This document shows, one piece after another, positions 1 through 6,592 of a stretch of DNA of 45,072 nucleotides (within the stretch, counting starts at the first letter, position 1; every line of letters starts with the position of its first letter). The notes under the pieces are model-generated. The model had not been told where the DNA came from. It searched no databases and saw only the letters and a list, made by a program, of their open reading frames with translations. The position numbers were made by a program, and so were the translations under genes. The stretch lies in the NCBI GenBank assembly GCA_934446095.1, contig CAKSDR010000009.1, positions 1 through 45,072 of the forward strand, read 5' to 3'. This DNA comes from an uncultured Eubacteriales bacterium. Its GTDB lineage: Bacteria; Bacillota; Clostridia; Oscillospirales; CAG-382.

Positions 1-46
1 TAATTTTATTTAAGCGGCTCGCTCAAAACAAATCATATGCAGAAAA

Positions 47-565
47 TTATTCTGCTGCGGGAACTCCGCCTTCTTTATCAATTTTTGCCTGAAGAGCATA
101 AACAAGACCGTAAAGTGACGACTGCAATGAGCCGAGGATCTTGCCGATGAGTTCTTCTTTGCCGGGAATTGCGGCAAGAGATTTAACTTCGTTTTCATCA
201 ATTACTCTTCCGTCGATGAAACCTGCTTTTACTTTGAATGCTTCGTTGTCACCGCAATCTTTTATAAAGTTGCAGATAACTTTTGAAGGAGCGATCGGAT
301 CATCCGAAAGAGCAAAAGCTGTCATTCCTTCGAGAGCGCTGTCAAGACCTTCCATGCCTGCGATCTCAGCAGCCTTTTTAATATAGGTATTTTTAATAAC
401 CTGATAATCAACGCCTGCTTTACGGAGAGATGCACGGAGAGCAGTATCTTTTTCAACTGTTATTCCGCAGTAATTTACCAAAACGCCGCTTTGAGCATTT
501 TTGATCTTCTCAGCAAGTTCTTCTACAAATTTTTGCTTTTGTTCAAGAATTTTTGAGCTTGGCAT
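47..565 (-). CDS. rplJ: 50S ribosomal protein L10
   Basis: L10 anchors the L7/L12 stalk to 23S rRNA on the large ribosomal subunit, where translation factors dock. The 172-residue product starts MPSSKILEQKQ and has the usual L10 segment around GVLVNYCGITVEKDTALRAS, followed by the C-terminal helix that binds L7/L12 dimers. Length is normal for the family. The ATG at 565 is chosen because GGAGGTG lies just upstream; the longer open frame to 667 runs through the leader RNA and lacks family similarity. rplL would follow on the minus strand but lies beyond the left edge of the window. The gene sits behind a consensus promoter and a long structured leader, the standard arrangement for L10 autoregulation. 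Confidence 0.97.
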   Translation of the reverse strand: MPSSKILEQKQKFVEELAEKIKNAQSGVLVNYCGITVEKDTALRASLRKAGVDYQVIKNTYIKKAAEIAGMEGLDSALEGMTAFALSDDPIAPSKVICNFIKDCGDNEAFKVKAGFIDGRVIDENEVKSLAAIPGKEELIGKILGSLQSSLYGLVYALQAKIDKEGGVPAAE

Positions 566-738
566 AACAAATTCACCTCCAAATAAAAAAAGTTCTTTTT
601 GGACCGCAAAAAGCGTGTACCGGAAAAGAACAGAAAACACAATATAAAATTTGTATAACAAATTCAAGTGAATATAAGTCTTTCCTCGGCAGGCGAAAAT
701 CGTTAGCGCAATAAATGCGACCTGCTTTCTTAGGTCAG
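566..738 (-). promoter_or_regulatory. L10-type autoregulatory leader
   Basis: The approximately 170-nt untranslated leader of rplJ contains a GCAGG/CCTGC stem (about 672-727) enclosing a smaller stem-loop, followed by a CCTGCCGAGGAAAG segment. This resembles the Firmicutes L10 leader that binds the L10(L12)4 complex. The match is by eye; position in front of rplJ and the conserved-looking segment support it. Boundaries are approximate. Confidence 0.75.
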
Positions 739-744
739 GACTAA

Positions 745-773
745 ATTATAGCATAATATTACATATTTGTCAA
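745..773 (-). promoter_or_regulatory. Sigma-A promoter of rplJ
   Basis: On the minus strand TTGACA (773-768) and TATAAT (750-745) are separated by exactly 17 nt. Both hexamers match the consensus perfectly. Transcription should begin near 738, just before the L10 leader. Confidence 0.9.
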
Positions 774-800
774 TAGTTTTTTTGATTTTTATTGCAGTTT

Positions 801-1511
801 TTAAAGAAGATCCCTTATTACTTCTCCCGAAATCATAAAACCCGCAACGGGTGGAACAAAAGATATGCTGCCCGGGGCAGGTCTGTTTGAGGTGCCTTTG
901 GTTTCATATTCGCAGTCCTCAAAAGGTTTTAGAATTTCGGAATCCGAATACAAAACCTTTAGTTTTTTAATGCCGAGATTTTTGACTTCCCTTCGCATAA
1001 CGCGGGCGAGGGGACAAACCGAAGTTTTAAAAATATCACATATTTTAAAGCCTGACGGGTCGAGTTTGTTGCCTGTTCCCATGCAACTTATTATTTTTAT
1101 ATTTTTTTCGCTGCAGGTTTTTATCAAAAGAAGTTTTGAACTTACGGTATCAATAGCATCGATAACATAATCAAATTTTTCAAAATTCAATGTTTCGGCA
1201 GTTTCGTTTGAAAAAAAGATTGGAAAAGCGTTGATTTTTATGTCCGGGTTTATATCGTAAAAACGTTCTTTTGCAACATTTATTTTTAATTTGCCGACAG
1301 AACTGTGCAGTGCAAATAACTGGCGGTTAATGTTGGTAACGCTTACCGAGTCGTTATCGACTATTGTAAGTTCCCCAACGCCGCATCTTACAAGTGCTTC
1401 CGCGGCATAAGATCCGACTCCGCCGAGGCCGAACACGGCTACATGCATATTCTTAAGTTTTTCCATATTTGCTTTGCCAAGCAGCATTTCTGTTCTTAAA
1501 AATTCTTTCAT
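801..1511 (-). CDS. tcdA: tRNA threonylcarbamoyladenosine dehydratase
   Basis: This E1-like (ThiF/MoeB fold) enzyme uses ATP to cyclise t6A37 of tRNA into ct6A in the cytoplasm. The Rossmann nucleotide-binding motif GLGGVGSYAAEAL lies at about residues 28-40. The E1 signature DNDSVSVTNINRQ follows at 52-64, and the substrate-activation region CMGTGNKLDP is near the middle. The 236-residue length is typical for TcdA/CsdL and too short for ThiF fusions or ubiquitin E1 proteins. The start has AAAGGA five bases upstream, lying inside the short gap after the RluA-family gene, so the two RNA-modifying enzymes probably share a transcript. No terminator is visible before the rplJ promoter. Confidence 0.92.
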   Translation of the reverse strand: MKEFLRTEMLLGKANMEKLKNMHVAVFGLGGVGSYAAEALVRCGVGELTIVDNDSVSVTNINRQLFALHSSVGKLKINVAKERFYDINPDIKINAFPIFFSNETAETLNFEKFDYVIDAIDTVSSKLLLIKTCSEKNIKIISCMGTGNKLDPSGFKICDIFKTSVCPLARVMRREVKNLGIKKLKVLYSDSEILKPFEDCEYETKGTSNRPAPGSISFVPPVAGFMISGEVIRDLL

Positions 1512-1520
1512 AAAAATCCT

Positions 1521-2540
1521 TTATCTATATTTTTCCATAAAGCTGGCACCTTTTCCGCAGAATTTCCTACCATTTAAGTATGATAACAGACCCGAGTCTG
1601 CAGAAAAATCAAATTCTATGCTATATGAGTACAGCGATTGATGCATACGAAGTTCTTTTTTGTCACGAACGTGCCCGTATTTGCCGTCTCCGACAATCGG
1701 GTGACCGTAATATGCAAGATGGGCACGTATTTGATGGGTACGACCCGTAATAAGTTCGACCAGCAAAAGGCTCCGCCCGTCTTTTTCCGCACAGACAGTA
1801 TATTTTGTAACTATGCTTTTTATGTCGTCGGCATATTTAATTTTCATTTTTTTAATCGCTTCTTCGCGTGAAGAGAATATAAAAACTTTATTATTTGATC
1901 TGTCTTTATAAAGAAAATCCCGCAAAACACCGGATTTTTTTTCAAAGGTTCCGAAGACCTCGCAATAATATATTTTTTTGAGTTCGCGGTCTTTGATTTT
2001 CTTATTCATAATACGCAGGGATTCAGCGTTTTTTGCGGCAACAATAAGGCCTGCGGTGTTTCTGTCAAGACGGTTGCATAAAGCCGGAGAAAATGAATTT
2101 TCATTTTCGGGATCATATTCTCCTTTTTTATAAAGATAACCTATTATCATATCAACAAGGTAAATCTCCCGTCCGGTTTCTTGCTTTTCATCGTCAAAAC
2201 GCGGGTGAACGGTTACGTTTTGTTTTTTGTCTACAATAAGAATGTTTTCATCTTCGTAAACAATATCGTTCTGTGAAAGATTATATACAGGCTCCGAGTA
2301 TTTTTCGGATTTATTCATTTTTTGAGCAGCGTCAGGGAAAAACTCGTCGCTTATATATAATGAAAAAACATCTCCGCGCGAAATACGCGTGCCGATATCA
2401 AATTTTTTTCCGTTTAATTTTATCCTCTTTTTTCTTATGAATTTATAAAGAAGAGAGGTTGGTATAAGAGGAAGAGTTTTTGTTAAAAAAGAATCCGCTC
2501 TTTGATTTTCGTCGTTTATTCCGACTTTTATTTCTCTGAT
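1521..2540 (-). CDS. RluA-family 23S rRNA pseudouridine synthase, AUC start
   Basis: This enzyme isomerises uridine to pseudouridine, most likely in 23S rRNA. The catalytic motif is NRLDRNTAGLIV, with Asp159 as predicted nucleophile, and the RTHQIRAHLAYYGHPIVGD motif follows. The first ATG is at 2318, but the frame stays open upstream for 74 more codons that encode a clear S4 RNA-binding domain (REIKVGINDENQRADSFLTK... through KRIKLNGKK). No ATG, GTG, TTG or CTG occurs in that extension. AAGGAGGGG sits 6-8 bases before an ATC codon at 2540, exactly where homologues place their initial Met, so an AUC start giving 339 residues is my call. Which RluA paralogue it is cannot be told. Initiation at 2318 would yield a protein lacking S4. 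Confidence 0.85.
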   Translation of the reverse strand: MREIKVGINDENQRADSFLTKTLPLIPTSLLYKFIRKKRIKLNGKKFDIGTRISRGDVFSLYISDEFFPDAAQKMNKSEKYSEPVYNLSQNDIVYEDENILIVDKKQNVTVHPRFDDEKQETGREIYLVDMIIGYLYKKGEYDPENENSFSPALCNRLDRNTAGLIVAAKNAESLRIMNKKIKDRELKKIYYCEVFGTFEKKSGVLRDFLYKDRSNNKVFIFSSREEAIKKMKIKYADDIKSIVTKYTVCAEKDGRSLLLVELITGRTHQIRAHLAYYGHPIVGDGKYGHVRDKKELRMHQSLYSYSIEFDFSADSGLLSYLNGRKFCGKGASFMEKYR

Positions 2541-2589
2541 TTTAAACCCCTCCTTTGATTTTTAAGTGCCTTTGCGTATCAATAAAATT

Positions 2590-3840
2590 TTATTCGTAGA
2601 TAAAATCTAAACTATCTTCGGAAATAAATTCTTTCGGAATATAATTTCTAACGAGAGAGTACAAATAGTCTATATTTTTATTTTTTTCATTTGCATGAGA
2701 ACCGTGAACTTTTTCAAGTTCCGGTGTATAGTCCGAAAGTTTATATATTTTAAGCGCCCGTCTTGATGTCGAATAATGCGTCACGGTAGGAATAAATCCT
2801 GCATTGTCAACATAATATGTGCCGGGTTCATTTTCATTTTCAAGAATATCAAAAGTCAAGAATCCGCCGAGCATGTTTCTTGAGTAGAGCATTGTAGAAA
2901 GCATATTTCCGAGAGAATATGCAACAAGGGTTTTGTGACCGTCTGTGTTTTGTTTCCATTCGATGGTTTCGATAACGTGAGGATGCGTTCCTATTACTAC
3001 GTCGACATTGTTTTTTGTTAAAATATCCGCATATTCTTTTTGCTCATCGGTGGGAGTAAATCTGTCTTCAACTCCCCAGTGCATTGAAACGATAACGATA
3101 TCGGCAGTTTTGCGCGCAAGTTTTGTCTGCCTGTCCACATCGTTTTTATCGCAGTAATAGAATTCAACATCGCTTGAATCTGACATTTTAAGTCCGTTTG
3201 TACCATAAGTATAACTGAGAAAAGCGATTTTTACGGTGTCTTTGACAAAATATTTGATATTGTCGCAGTCAAGCGACTTATCATAGCATCCGACAAGGCA
3301 TATATCGTCTATGCCGTTCCAAAATTCAACGCACCGTTCAAGTCCCGCGGTACCTTTATCAAGCATGTGGTTATTGGAAATATTTACGATGTCAAATCCG
3401 GCGTATATGAGGGCGTCCGCAATCTCGTCGGGAGTATTGAACATGGGATATCCTGATGCCGCATATTTTTCTCCGGCGCAGGGCGTTTCCTGATTTACAA
3501 AAGCAATATCCGCGCTTGAAATTATATCTTTTACATTGTCAAACATGGGGCAAAAGTTATATGTTTCGCCTGTGCCTTTGGCAAGAAGTTTTGCATCCTC
3601 GTAAACAGAGGAATGTATGATGCTGTCGCCTGCGGCAAGGAAAGAAATCTTACGCGGCTCTCTTTTTACGGTCTGAGTTATATCGCTTCCCGTGTTGTTT
3701 TCGATTTTTCCGTCATCTGGAAATGTGACATCGTCTGAAACCGGTTTTTTGAAAAGGCTGAAAATCGAAAGACAGAGAAGTACAGATAACAGTATTGTTA
3801 AAATAAGAACAACAATGGGAAGAAATGAATTTTTTTTCAT
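2590..3840 (-). CDS. CapA-family membrane-anchored metallophosphoesterase-like protein
   Basis: The 416-residue product has an N-terminal membrane anchor at about residues 7-26, a short linker rich in Asp/Thr, then a CapA/PgsA domain. Family motifs visible are AAGDSIIHSS, NQETP, ISNNHMLDKG, SMHWGVED and GTHPHVIET, which carry the metal-binding Asp, Asn and His residues of the calcineurin-like fold. CapA proteins take part in poly-gamma-glutamate capsule synthesis in Bacillus, but no capB or capC lies nearby, so the true role is unknown; an extracytoplasmic hydrolase is plausible. The ATG at 3840 is preferred because GGAG lies six bases upstream; the TTG at 3852 overlaps that site. It follows the ireB gene pair after an intervening hairpin. 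Confidence 0.85.
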   Translation of the reverse strand: MKKNSFLPIVVLILTILLSVLLCLSIFSLFKKPVSDDVTFPDDGKIENNTGSDITQTVKREPRKISFLAAGDSIIHSSVYEDAKLLAKGTGETYNFCPMFDNVKDIISSADIAFVNQETPCAGEKYAASGYPMFNTPDEIADALIYAGFDIVNISNNHMLDKGTAGLERCVEFWNGIDDICLVGCYDKSLDCDNIKYFVKDTVKIAFLSYTYGTNGLKMSDSSDVEFYYCDKNDVDRQTKLARKTADIVIVSMHWGVEDRFTPTDEQKEYADILTKNNVDVVIGTHPHVIETIEWKQNTDGHKTLVAYSLGNMLSTMLYSRNMLGGFLTFDILENENEPGTYYVDNAGFIPTVTHYSTSRRALKIYKLSDYTPELEKVHGSHANEKNKNIDYLYSLVRNYIPKEFISEDSLDFIYE

Positions 3841-3879
3841 AAGTATCTCCAATATAATCTATAGAAAATATCAATTAAA

Positions 3880-3913
3880 AAGAAATTCCTGCATGCCAAG
3901 GCAGGAATTCCAA
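3880..3913 (-). terminator. Intrinsic terminator after ireB gene pair
   Basis: A stem of about 9 bp (AATTCCTGC with GCAGGAATT) with an 8-nt loop is followed on the minus strand by TTTCTTTTT. It sits between the small unknown gene and the capA-like gene, whose Shine-Dalgarno site follows within 40 nt, so it may allow partial readthrough. Confidence 0.75.
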
Positions 3914-3931
3914 ATAAAATGAGCGGTGATT

Positions 3932-4228
3932 TTATGCTTTAAGTTCCCTGTAAAGCCATATGGAGCCTATTTCGAGCGCATCATAAAGGCTTTTCTTTTC
4001 GGTTTCCTTAACTATTTTTTCTTTTTTAAGGGCGAGAGCCGGATCTGTACTTTGAATCTGAACCAAAACCCTGCACGGAAGTTCAATGCCTGACTGGTTT
4101 TTTTGGGAATCGAGAATTGTCAGGACAAGAATATATTCTTTGCCTGCGTCGCCGTAATAAATTTTATTTCCGCAGCGGACAAGAGGCTGTCCCTTATATT
4201 GCAAAAGGTTTTCATTTATTGAACTCAT
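3932..4228 (-). CDS. Conserved-looking unknown protein downstream of ireB
   Basis: I do not recognise this 98-residue protein. It has no signal peptide, membrane segment or cysteine cluster. The centre (YYGDAGKEYILVLTILDSQ followed by a hydrophobic strand CRVLVQIQ) suggests a small beta-rich fold, and the second half is a charged helix ending SLYDALEIGSIWLYRELKA. The ATG at 4228 is chosen because a CGGGG tract lies about nine bases upstream; an in-frame TTG at 4255 is possible. It starts 77 nt after ireB on the same strand and precedes a terminator, so it is probably co-transcribed with ireB. A role linked to the IreK/IreB pathway is only a guess from position. Confidence 0.7.
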   Translation of the reverse strand: MSSINENLLQYKGQPLVRCGNKIYYGDAGKEYILVLTILDSQKNQSGIELPCRVLVQIQSTDPALALKKEKIVKETEKKSLYDALEIGSIWLYRELKA

Positions 4229-4304
4229 TTTTGTGTAACCCCGTTTCTCCGGCAATTTTCAAAACAGTGCTTTCCAAATTGCCGGGATTAAAAAGCAGAA
4301 AATA

Positions 4305-4559
4305 TTATTTTAGATAACTTGTGACAAGAATGCGCAGCAGTTCATCTCTGTCAAGCCTTCTTATAAGTCCTCGCGCGTTGTTGTAGTTGGTGATATAAGT
4401 AGGATCTTCGGATAAAATATATCCTACTATCTGGTTTATGGGATCGTACCCTTTTTCCTTAAGTGCGTCATAAATGGTGGAAAGAATATTTTTTACTTCA
4501 AGTTCTCTTTCGTTTTTTATAGAAAAAGTAATTGTTTTATCGTTTCCCTGCTGAAACAT
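4305..4559 (-). CDS. ireB: IreB-family regulatory phosphoprotein
   Basis: The 84-residue product belongs to the IreB (DUF965, YrzL) family. Family marks are TITFSIKNERELEVKNILSTIYDALKEKGYDPINQIVGYILSEDPTYITNYNNARGLIRR, cited here as a region spanning most of the protein, with the conserved DPINQIVGY and ITNYNNAR cores. In Enterococcus IreB is phosphorylated by the Ser/Thr kinase IreK and acts in cephalosporin tolerance; in other Firmicutes its role is little studied. The ATG at 4559 has GAGGTG six bases upstream; the GTG at 4568 lies inside that site and is rejected. A TTGAAT-N17-TATATT promoter lies about 60 bases upstream. Confidence 0.93.
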   Translation of the reverse strand: MFQQGNDKTITFSIKNERELEVKNILSTIYDALKEKGYDPINQIVGYILSEDPTYITNYNNARGLIRRLDRDELLRILVTSYLK

Positions 4560-4616
4560 TTTGTTCACCTCTCAGTATACTGCGGCGAAAGCCGTATTTA
4601 ATATGACATATATTAT

Positions 4617-4645
4617 AATATAATATAAAAACGCGAAAAATTCAA
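4617..4645 (-). promoter_or_regulatory. Probable sigma-A promoter of ireB
   Basis: TTGAAT (4645-4640) and TATATT (4622-4617) are separated by 17 nt on the minus strand. The region is very AT-rich, with an alternative TATAAT slightly downstream, so the exact -10 is uncertain. Confidence 0.55.
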
Positions 4646-4696
4646 TAGCATATTTGTAAAAAATATGAATTTTAATAAGAATTTGCGGTAATATGA

Positions 4697-4725
4697 TTTA
4701 CAAATCAGATAATATGTGATAAAAT
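4697..4725 (+). promoter_or_regulatory. Sigma-A promoter of queT
   Basis: TTTACA at 4697-4702 and TAAAAT at 4720-4725 are 17 nt apart, with TGA immediately before the -10 forming an extended -10. Transcription is expected near 4732, which places the riboswitch-like hairpin about 15 nt into the RNA. Confidence 0.75.
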
Positions 4726-4744
4726 GTATAACGAAAATAATAAA

Positions 4745-4784
4745 AAGCAAGTTCGAAACCATCCTTGCCAAAAAAACTATGGGG
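4745..4784 (+). promoter_or_regulatory. preQ1-I-like riboswitch upstream of queT
   Basis: A 5-bp stem GCAAG (4747-4751) with CTTGC (4764-4768) encloses a 12-nt loop that begins TTC and ends in C, the same loop size and end bases as class I preQ1 aptamers. An A-rich tail AAAAAAACTA follows. Loop bases CCAT (4759-4762) can pair with ATGG (4779-4782), which includes the start of the GGGG ribosome site (4781-4784) of queT, so ligand binding could block translation. The usual class I loop-tail pairing with CTA is not present, so the pseudoknot register differs from the textbook form. Position in front of a queuosine-precursor transporter strongly supports the call. Confidence 0.7.
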
Positions 4785-4790
4785 AAAACA

Positions 4791-5282
4791 ATGAAAAGAA
4801 GCAAAAAAATATCATATCTTGTGCAGGGGGCGGCGATAGCGGCCCTTTATTGCGTACTTACCTTAATTTCATCTTTGTTCGGTCTTTCGAGCGGTGTAAT
4901 ACAACTTCGCATTTCCGAATGTTTGACCGTACTGCCTTGTTTTACACCGAGCGCTGTTCCGGGACTGTTTGTGGGGTGCATTATATCGAATATTATTACC
5001 GGCGCTGCGGTATGGGACGTGATTTTCGGCAGCATTGCAACTTTAATCGGGGCGTTATTTACTTATCTTCTCAGAAATCACAAAAGGCTTGTTACAATTC
5101 CGCCGATTGTTGCAAACACACTGATTGTTCCGTTTATATTAGCATACGTATACAAAAGAGAGGGGAGCATTTGGTATTTTATGCTTACCGTGGGAATAGG
5201 AGAGATTATTTCGTGCGGCGTTTTCGGAACGATTTTTTACAATGCCGCATGCAGATATAATCTTTTTAAAAATTTAAAATGA
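4791..5282 (+). CDS. queT: QueT-family queuosine precursor ECF transporter S component
   Basis: QueT is the substrate-binding membrane subunit of an energy-coupling-factor importer for queuosine precursors such as preQ1. The 163-residue product has five to six hydrophobic segments. It shows the family core IQLRISECLTVLPCFTPSAVPGLFVGCIISN, here cited by region at about residues 33-63, and WDVIFGSIATLIGALFTYLL further on. The ATG at 4791 follows GGGG by six bases. An in-frame ATG at 4779 overlaps the predicted pseudoknot and would add four residues. The shared EcfA/EcfT energising module is not in the window. The gene is transcribed alone and ends at a bidirectional terminator. Confidence 0.92.
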   Translation: MKRSKKISYLVQGAAIAALYCVLTLISSLFGLSSGVIQLRISECLTVLPCFTPSAVPGLFVGCIISNIITGAAVWDVIFGSIATLIGALFTYLLRNHKRLVTIPPIVANTLIVPFILAYVYKREGSIWYFMLTVGIGEIISCGVFGTIFYNAACRYNLFKNLK

Positions 5283-5303
5283 ATATCATACTGATTAAAT
5301 AGG

Positions 5304-5331
5304 AAAAAAGAGCCGTACGGCTCTTTTTTAT
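5304..5331. terminator. Bidirectional intrinsic terminator between queT and the TM2 gene
   Basis: The perfect palindrome GAGCCGTACGGCTC (5310-5323) is flanked by A6 on the left and T6 on the right, so it can end transcription from both converging genes. Confidence 0.9.
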
Positions 5332-5342
5332 TCGTTTTTAAA

Positions 5343-5768
5343 TTAATCTTTCAGCGGCCGGCCATCGGCATCGGTATTTATAACGCCCGCGATGATGAGA
5401 AAGCCCTCGATAATACCCCATATGCTGCCGATAATACCATATGAAAATACCGATAATATGATTTGCGCAACGGCTTTTCCGGTATAACCGAGATAAAAGT
5501 TGTGTATGCCGAGTCCGCCGAAAAATATACCGAGAAAACCTGCGGCAAGTCTTGATTTTGCGGTGTTTGCATAGATATATTTCTGATTGCTTCCGCTTGA
5601 CTTGGCAGGAGAGAGATTTGTCCCGCAATAGGTGCAGAAGTTTTCGCCGGGGGAAGATTCTTTGCCGCATTTCGGACAGTAATTTTTCCCAGTACCAATT
5701 GAGGCGCCGCAATTCTTGCAGAATTTTGCGTTTTCGTCTAATTGTGTGCCGCAATTTTTACAGTACAT
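5343..5768 (-). CDS. Double zinc-ribbon TM2-domain membrane protein
   Basis: The 141-residue product begins with two zinc ribbons, each CxxC...CxxC (Cys3, 6, 17, 20 and Cys31, 34, 45, 48), followed by a Ser-rich linker and a TM2 domain from about residue 70. The TM2 core is RLAAGFLGIFFGGLGIHNFYLGY, then a second hydrophobic hairpin GIIGSIWGIIEGFLIIAGVIN. TM2 proteins are two-helix membrane proteins of unknown biochemical role that are common in Firmicutes. The zinc ribbons should face the cytoplasm. The start is supported by GGGAGATG seven bases upstream. It stands between the queT terminator and the histidinol phosphatase gene, with no obvious functional link. Confidence 0.88.
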   Translation of the reverse strand: MYCKNCGTQLDENAKFCKNCGASIGTGKNYCPKCGKESSPGENFCTYCGTNLSPAKSSGSNQKYIYANTAKSRLAAGFLGIFFGGLGIHNFYLGYTGKAVAQIILSVFSYGIIGSIWGIIEGFLIIAGVINTDADGRPLKD

Positions 5769-5798
5769 ATTAACATCTCCCGTTTAAGCAATGTGTTT

Positions 5799-6569
5799 TT
5801 ACACTTTTTTAAATTCAGGCAATCGGATAGGTTTAAATCCGAATTTTGATGCATAATCTTCCGCAAGTTTTACGGACTCGGGATTTCCGACAGCCTCCGG
5901 GCTATGCGCGTCGCAGCCGATAATCACATCGTTTCCGACTTGCCGCGCGACTTCCCAGAACTTGTCATACGGATATGCTCTGTGATCTGTAAGACCAAGC
6001 ATGTTTATTTCAAGCGGAACTGAAAGTTTTTTTGCACAAATACAAAGGCGCTCGGCCTGCTCCATGTAGAAAACATCGTCATCGCGAAAGGCCATAAGAT
6101 CGGGATGCGCAATATATGTGAACTTTTCGGTTTTTATGGCATCGATTACCTGGTCAATGTATTTTATCATTAAATCTTTATTGTTGTGAACATTTCCGGA
6201 ATAAATCGAATGTTCATATTCATTTTCAAGAAAGTGCTGTCCCAAAATAAGGTAATCACATTCAAACTTCTGTATGTTTTCAAGCATGTTTTTGAAAAGT
6301 TGCGGGTAATATTCAGCCTCATATCCTATATAAATTTTTATTTTGCTGCGGTATTTTTCACGCAGATTTAAAATCATATCAATATAACTTTCAGTCTGTT
6401 CCATTCTCATCCGGACTCCTGATATATATCCGTTCGGGAAAGGATACGGAACATGATCCGAAAATCCGAGTATTTCAATATGATTTTTTATTGCATTCTC
6501 TACGTATTCAAACGGTTCGCCTGCGGCATGACCGCACAAATACGTGTGCGTATGAAAATTTGAGTACAT
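5799..6569 (-). CDS. hisK: PHP-family histidinol-phosphatase
   Basis: Predicted to dephosphorylate histidinol phosphate, the penultimate step of histidine synthesis. The 256-residue product carries PHP metal-site motifs: HTHTYLCGH at residues 6-14, GFSDHVP near 36-42, GYEAEY, GQHF, AHPDLMAF and the C-terminal GCDAHSPEAVG. The length and motif order fit the HisJ/HisK family. Other PHP phosphoesterases share the fold, and no other his gene is in the window, so the substrate is inferred by family only. The start has a modest AAGG about eight bases upstream. The 3' end of the upstream symporter gene is only 23 nt away on the same strand, so they may be co-transcribed. Confidence 0.82.
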   Translation of the reverse strand: MYSNFHTHTYLCGHAAGEPFEYVENAIKNHIEILGFSDHVPYPFPNGYISGVRMRMEQTESYIDMILNLREKYRSKIKIYIGYEAEYYPQLFKNMLENIQKFECDYLILGQHFLENEYEHSIYSGNVHNNKDLMIKYIDQVIDAIKTEKFTYIAHPDLMAFRDDDVFYMEQAERLCICAKKLSVPLEINMLGLTDHRAYPYDKFWEVARQVGNDVIIGCDAHSPEAVGNPESVKLAEDYASKFGFKPIRLPEFKKV

Positions 6570-6592
6570 TTAGAAAGCCTTCGATTCTTATA

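Noticed and set aside
4724..5260. 178-codon open frame on the plus strand overlapping queT
   Set aside because: It is out of frame with queT and translates to a Cys/Arg/Tyr-rich sequence with no domain; queT itself has clear family motifs and a ribosome site.
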